From contig JAHLKF010000006.1 of assembly GCA_025558075.1 (NCBI GenBank), positions 186,001-250,000 on the forward strand: a DNA stretch of 64,000 nt. The letters are read 5' to 3'. A program made the position numbers and the translations under genes. The stretch is from Gaertneriomyces semiglobifer. Lineage: Eukaryota; Chytridiomycota; Chytridiomycetes; Spizellomycetales; Spizellomycetaceae. Positions 59,587-64,000 of the stretch are shown in pieces; the first letter of the stretch is position 1, and every line of letters starts with the position of its first letter. Under the pieces are notes generated by a model. That model worked only from the letters and a program-made list of their open reading frames with translations, had not been told where the DNA came from and did not search any database.

Positions 59587-61692
59587 CTAAATCTCCGTGA
59601 GATCGAGGACGTCAACATCAGAATTACTGATGTTTTTCTCATCGTGAGGTACTTGGCCATCATCAGCAAGCCCGTCGTCTTCAATCGCACATACGCCAAT
59701 GTCAGCGATGGCAGCCCCCCTATTGTCACATGCACTGCTTGCAACCTTTTCAACATCCGCCATATTGAATTCCGTCTCATCTTCTCTCCGTTTTCGCTCA
59801 CTTTCTTTCACTAAATCCTCCATAGCATCCAAGCCAGTGCTTGCAACTCCACCAAGAGCTGCCACTACCTGCATACCTAGCTCAGAGATTTTCATTCGCC
59901 AAGTCGCTAGATCTGTTCGCAATCCATCTAGACGAAACTGAATTAAGTCAAGGTCGTGGGATGCTTCAAGAGACTGAACAGTGGTTTCTTGTAGGACTTG
60001 AAGCGCTTCCGACGTCGATTGCTCGGATTCTGTGATGGCAGCTTTGCATGTGGCTAATAGCGAATCGCATTGTGACTTGGTGGAATGGGTTGGGACTGAG
60101 TGCCCAGTTTGAAACACAGCTGGGATCATTGCCGTAACTTGAGTCACAGGAGAAACATGCACCACATGATGACCGTCATTATTGACGTTGGTTGGCTGGC
60201 CCGGATACTCCTCTTGATAAGTAGAGTGTCCAGGGCGCACATGGGCTTGTTTTCCAAGGCCTGGAGTACTGTTCTCACGCATCTCATTTGGTCGCGCCTT
60301 TCCAGGCTTCAGCATCGGTGATACGCTGCGTTCGCGATTCTTCTCGCTAGCGTTGACATTCACGGGACTAAGCGACGGCGGTGCAGGCGTTATGTAATGG
60401 CCTTCTCGCACACTCATGTTATTAACATGGTTTCTTCCTTCTCCCATACTACTACGTGGTGCGAGCGCTGGAAAATCCGCAAGGCCATCGCAGTTCTCAA
60501 CTGTTTCCGTATACGTTTGGTGCTCAACTGCCGCCTGTAGCTGAGACTGTCGAGGCTGAATAAGTGCACCAGCAGAAGTGGGCAACGAGAGCGAGGACGC
60601 ATTAGGAATTGCTAATGGCACAGACAATGGTGACAGTGGCGGGGGCGGGGGCGCCTTGCCAAGTTCGATGCTGGATTGTCGTACACCGGGCTCATGGGAG
60701 GGCACAATGGGCGTGAGAGTGATGTCGCCCGAATCTCGAGCCGATTTTTCGGTATTAGCAGTGTCTACCTGAACCGTCCCAAGGTGAAGAGTGGCCTGAG
60801 ACTCCGGGCTTCTGGTATCGTTCACAAGATTGGGAAACGCTGTAGGGTCGCCTGGAATAGGCTGTTCTGGTATATTCAATCCTAGATCAATCCGCGGCCG
60901 TTTGCTTGGCGGAGGGATGGGCAGCACATTTGGTTCAGCGCTCTCCTGAGGCCGTCCACTGTCCAGTAAACTTCCTATGCGCTTATTGGAATGTGCAGCT
61001 GTACGGTTTCCGCTTTCGCGGCTTTTCTGGCTAATGATGGGCATGGCGAGAAGTTTGCTGTTCGGTTGGGGTATGTCAGGTGATGTTCTCACGGGAGTCT
61101 GTTGCACTTGAAGGCTGGCCGACAGTTCTCTCGAGATGAGAGTTCCAGGGCTTGAGGCTATGTTGAGGCCGGGCGGTTTCATCACAACCATGCTCTTCGC
61201 CTTACGTAAACTGGGTACTGAGGGCCTTATTGGTGCAGGGCTAGGCGTTAACGTAGATGTTGCTGTTACTCCAGGGCTGGGCCGTGGCACTGATGCAGCC
61301 AATGAGGTGTCTTGAGCTTGTGCATTTGAACTTTGCTCTGCGCGTGCCAAAGCGGCGCCCCCAGGTTTGCTCGCATTGATGGCCGCTTTGGGGTTCCCAC
61401 GGAAGAGTGGTTTGAAAGGTTTAGGCTTTGTTGTGCTGATGGGAGCACGTAGTGCTTGGACAGGCGCCTTGGGGGCATTGTTGACGGTGTGCGGTCCTTT
61501 TTTGGCGAAAGGTTTGATGCCCAACAGTGACGTGGCATCCGTAGAGGGGTTGGAGCTCCATTTTGTAGAAGTATCGGGGGATCCACCCAAGATGGAGTTG
61601 ATATCAAAGAACGGCTTTGCATGGACCGTGCTGTCAGACTCTTCGCCTTCCGTCGGTGTATGATTCTGCTGCGACATCTGGTGAGCTACCAT
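59587..61692 (-). CDS. Unknown protein with C-terminal coiled coil and SIM-like tail
   Basis: One long exon gives 701 residues from the ATG at 61692. Most of it is Ser/Pro/Thr/Ala-rich and probably disordered, with short repeated themes such as ISTKPKPF and KPFAKKG. Residues ~560-665 are predicted helical (LATCKAAITESEQSTSEALQVL..., EDLVKESERKRREDE). The last residues, DVDVLDLTEI, fit a SUMO-interacting motif (hydrophobic cluster beside acidic residues). I do not recognise a family. The ATG may not be the true start: exon-like frames lie upstream at 61916-62062 and 62180-62290 on the same strand. Confidence 0.6.
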   Translation of the reverse strand: MVAHQMSQQNHTPTEGEESDSTVHAKPFFDINSILGGSPDTSTKWSSNPSTDATSLLGIKPFAKKGPHTVNNAPKAPVQALRAPISTTKPKPFKPLFRGNPKAAINASKPGGAALARAEQSSNAQAQDTSLAASVPRPSPGVTATSTLTPSPAPIRPSVPSLRKAKSMVVMKPPGLNIASSPGTLISRELSASLQVQQTPVRTSPDIPQPNSKLLAMPIISQKSRESGNRTAAHSNKRIGSLLDSGRPQESAEPNVLPIPPPSKRPRIDLGLNIPEQPIPGDPTAFPNLVNDTRSPESQATLHLGTVQVDTANTEKSARDSGDITLTPIVPSHEPGVRQSSIELGKAPPPPPLSPLSVPLAIPNASSLSLPTSAGALIQPRQSQLQAAVEHQTYTETVENCDGLADFPALAPRSSMGEGRNHVNNMSVREGHYITPAPPSLSPVNVNASEKNRERSVSPMLKPGKARPNEMRENSTPGLGKQAHVRPGHSTYQEEYPGQPTNVNNDGHHVVHVSPVTQVTAMIPAVFQTGHSVPTHSTKSQCDSLLATCKAAITESEQSTSEALQVLQETTVQSLEASHDLDLIQFRLDGLRTDLATWRMKISELGMQVVAALGGVASTGLDAMEDLVKESERKRREDETEFNMADVEKVASSACDNRGAAIADIGVCAIEDDGLADDGQVPHDEKNISNSDVDVLDLTEI

Positions 61693-62396
61693 GCGGTCCC
61701 TGCTGCTTGATGCTTCATGCTCTTGATGTAGGCTCCATCATCCCCGCCGTCAATGTCCTTTCGAGGTGAACCTTTGAAGCCGTTGGAGGCGGCCGGGACG
61801 AGGCCAATCGCGTGGGAAAATCCACACTGACTTCACCTCACTTGGTGGGAAAGTTAACCACTCGGGCAACAGGAAACGGCAAATCAACGTACAATACCTC
61901 AATTGCTTCACGCCCTCCAGATCCAAGGTCTTGCGAAGGATTTTATTGAACCGTGGAGAGGATGCTTTTGAAATGATGAGGCGGTTATCTCTGGCAGCGT
62001 CGAAGTTCAAAGCACATGTCTTCCGTGAGAAAGCACCCCAAGACCACTGCTATGAATGAAATGCATCTGGGCAGCATGTTCTGTGGGTGTCTATGAAAGT
62101 TCCATCCCTCAAATGGTGCCAATGGAAACTGAAGCACCTATTCGGTAAACTGATTTTTTTTGGGTTCGAGCTGCTCACCCACCGGACCTGAACAGGATCC
62201 ACCGCGCACACTAGGAGCATGATCGACCGGCCATTGACGACCACCCTTAAGCTCAACTCAACTTTGCGTCGAAGGCCAGAGCGCTTAACAACAATTCCAT
62301 GTTACCTTTTCAATTAACGGCTTTCTCGTCCTTTCGATATCGTTGTTCAGCAACTCACCGCGGCTGTTGTCGATAAAGCAAATCTAAACAGTGCAA
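61693..62396. other. Divergent region with possible upstream exons on the minus strand
   Basis: About 700 bases between two divergent starts. On the minus strand, a frame at 62062-61916 opening after a TAG acceptor-like site encodes CALNFDAARDNRLIISKASS... with protein-like composition and ends at a GTATTG donor-like site. Another at about 62290-62180 encodes LSLRVVVNGRSIMLLVCAV. They could be 5' exons of the gene at 59587-61692, but I could not find one consistent splice chain. Confidence 0.35.
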
Positions 62397-63108
62397 ATGA
62401 AGGCTGGAACGGGCACCACCAACTGGACGGCATTCGACGAACTCTCGAACAATAGACTGTTGCGAGCCAATCACACTGCTTGGCAAGTTGTCATCATCGT
62501 TTTCTATTCCGTGCTCAATTTCGATTTGATAGGTTACGGGTCCTATGTCCCCATCCACGAAGGCCTACCTTTGGGACATTTACATTGCTGTATACCTTCT
62601 CTGCTTCGTCTTATGGGGGCTCCGTTATGCCTACATGGAGTTCCGCCGTAACCGCTCCGGGGTCCTCAACTTTGTCTTTGTCAGTTGCCCTGTGGGTGTA
62701 TTCACACTTTGGGCTATACCAATCATAAACACCTCCGTTGCTGCGTACTTTGGAAAATACACACCACCTATTACAATAACCGAAGTGGCCGTTTGGGCGA
62801 TGGCAGTACATCCGCTAATAAAATCACTGCGAAGGTCACGGTGTGATATTTCATTGGATCCGCACTCACCGGACACTTGGCGCACGGAATCGTCGACCGC
62901 GGCACTGATGGGAGCGGCAAGTGCCGCCTACTACCACACGCTACGTGCGACACGTTATTTTTGGTTGGCTCTTGTTGTGATACTTGTTGCGGGATACTGG
63001 ACAGCGCTTCGAGAAGGGCGGGCAAAATGCGATCCCCAAGTCACTGCCACGAAGAGCCAACAAAATGCCGAAGTAAAAGAGAAGATAGACGTCGTATGTG
63101 CTGATTAA
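62397..63108 (+). CDS. Small polytopic membrane protein, unknown
   Basis: Two exons, 62397-62486 and 62533-63108, give about 221 residues. At least three hydrophobic segments are clear: WDIYIAVYLLCFVLWGLRY, VLNFVFVSCPVGVFTLWAIPII and YFWLALVVILVAGYW. The N-terminus carries N-x-T/S sites (TNWT, NHT), so it may be lumenal. The 46-nt intron has a weak GTTGTC donor. Reading through instead gives a different hydrophobic stretch that stops at 62532. No family recognised. Confidence 0.5.
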
Positions 63109-63464
63109 CTACATTAGAGACCTCTTCCGTTTACTTGAACATATCCACATCGTCCGTCCTGCATCTGCTTGAATCCTTCCTTCGTTAGCGGTTGAACAGT
63201 CACATGACATGTCACATTATGTAAGCAACTCCGCTCGCGACTTTTGGGTGTTCGCACTGCTCCAGTGTTTTCTTTTCGTGACAGCAAACGCAGGTCGTTC
63301 GACAGGTGGCCCACGCACGCATCGTACATACAACGCACCTGCAGGCAAGCGATTTCTGTCTGATCATCGTTCGTTAGTTGATAGCGTTCCCTCGAAACGG
63401 CTGCGCATGACAACAAAGCGACATATTCCGCGCTCCATCAAGTAACGAACGGTGATCAGACAGG
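63109..63464. other. Intergenic, 356 bases
   Basis: Between two plus-strand genes; it should hold the promoter of the last gene. Nothing specific seen. Confidence 0.45.
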
Positions 63465-64000
63465 ATGGCACCAAAAGCGAAGACTACGAAATCCTCGCAA
63501 TTGAAGCAGCAGCAAATTGAGAGGGATCTCATGCTCTTTCCTGACGATTTTAAAAGGATGGGCATGGATCCGCCAGAGTTATCCCCCGCCGATTTAACGT
63601 CCATGTTGCAAAAGCGCTTGCGGAAGAAGGGGCCATTGCATGTCAAGTTTCTGGGTGTAAATGACGTCAACGAAGATATCGGTGGACTACCTTTACCCAG
63701 TAGACTCAGATTACAGGAAGAGGAAACGCAATATGTTGCATTTGCTTATAGCGCAGTGATGGACGAATTTGATTGCTGTCTGTGTATGGGCAACTACAAT
63801 CTGCCAGGACTCCACGGTGAGTTTCATGTTTGTTGCCTACACATTTCCTTTCTTCATTCCACTGATCGTGTTAATTAGAGCTGACACCTAAGCAGGAGTC
63901 ATCTGTTGAGGCCGGGGTTCTAGAAGTTACAACTGCTGAACGTACCTCTGAGGCCGCAGCCATTACGAACGTTGAAGAAGCTGCTGAGCAAGGCGCTTTT
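63465..64000 (+). CDS. Unknown protein, 3' end beyond window
   Basis: Two exons so far, 63465-63816 and 63879 to the right edge, phase 1 splice, at least 158 residues. The N-terminus is basic and Gln-rich (KAKTTKSSQLKQQQIERD), followed by MFPDDFKRMG-like and ADLTSMLQKRLRKKGPLHVKFLGVNDVNEDIGGLPLP segments; the second exon is acidic and Ala/Glu-rich. I do not recognise a domain. Confidence 0.65.

Noticed and set aside
62397..62532. Unspliced reading of the membrane protein N-terminus
   Set aside because: It stops at 62530-62532, whereas removing 46 nt connects to the long downstream frame; still tentative.
1..64000. tRNA, rRNA, CRISPR, transposons or insertion sequences
   Set aside because: None could be recognised by reading; a tRNA scan and repeat search would be decisive.

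Overview
The window is nuclear DNA of a fungus, with about 26 genes, nearly all protein-coding and mostly split by short introns (46-90 nt; GTAAGT/GTATGT-like donors, CTAAC/CTAAT-like branch points, TAG or CAG acceptors). I placed splice sites by eye and checked that every joined exon keeps its reading frame. A mitochondrial B12-dependent methylmalonyl-CoA mutase, which is absent from yeasts and most Dikarya, together with a giant ASH/MSP-repeat protein of a type usually tied to cilia, points to an early-diverging and possibly zoosporic lineage such as chytrids. This is inference.

Left part (1-16.8 kb): three genes on the minus strand match the core of the galactosaminogalactan (GAG) exopolysaccharide cluster described in Aspergillus fumigatus. 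They are a giant membrane-embedded PelF-like GT4 synthase (gt4c/gtb3 type, running off the left edge), a UDP-glucose 4-epimerase (uge3 type) that would supply UDP-Gal and UDP-GalNAc, and a secreted Agd3-type polysaccharide deacetylase. A small secreted protein with a dibasic site and a DEL C-terminus lies divergently next to them. The cluster hydrolases Sph3 and Ega3 are not seen in the window. This three-gene locus is the most interesting system here.

Middle (17-42.6 kb): mostly housekeeping genes. They are an Mpv17/PMP22 membrane protein, methylmalonyl-CoA mutase, ribosomal proteins eS17 and uS4 (each with TCACGTGA E-boxes upstream), a bacterial-type organellar EF-P, a BRI3-like small membrane protein, a BuGZ/ZNF207 zinc-finger protein with a C-terminal GLEBS-like motif, a SETD3/Rubisco-LSMT-like methyltransferase, pyridoxal phosphate synthase PDX1/SNZ, retaining trehalose phosphorylase, cytochrome c, FKBP12, mitochondrial Hsp78/ClpB and the SAGA subunit Spt3.

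Right part (43-64 kb): a 3,477-residue ASH-repeat protein coded by a 10.1-kb first exon plus a small last exon; a Cbf1/USF-type bHLH-zipper factor that could read the CACGTG boxes seen upstream of the ribosomal protein genes; the coenzyme Q kinase COQ8; a UBC6/UBE2J-type tail-anchored E2; and three unassigned genes, the last cut by the right edge. No rRNA, tRNA, CRISPR or recognisable transposon was found by reading.
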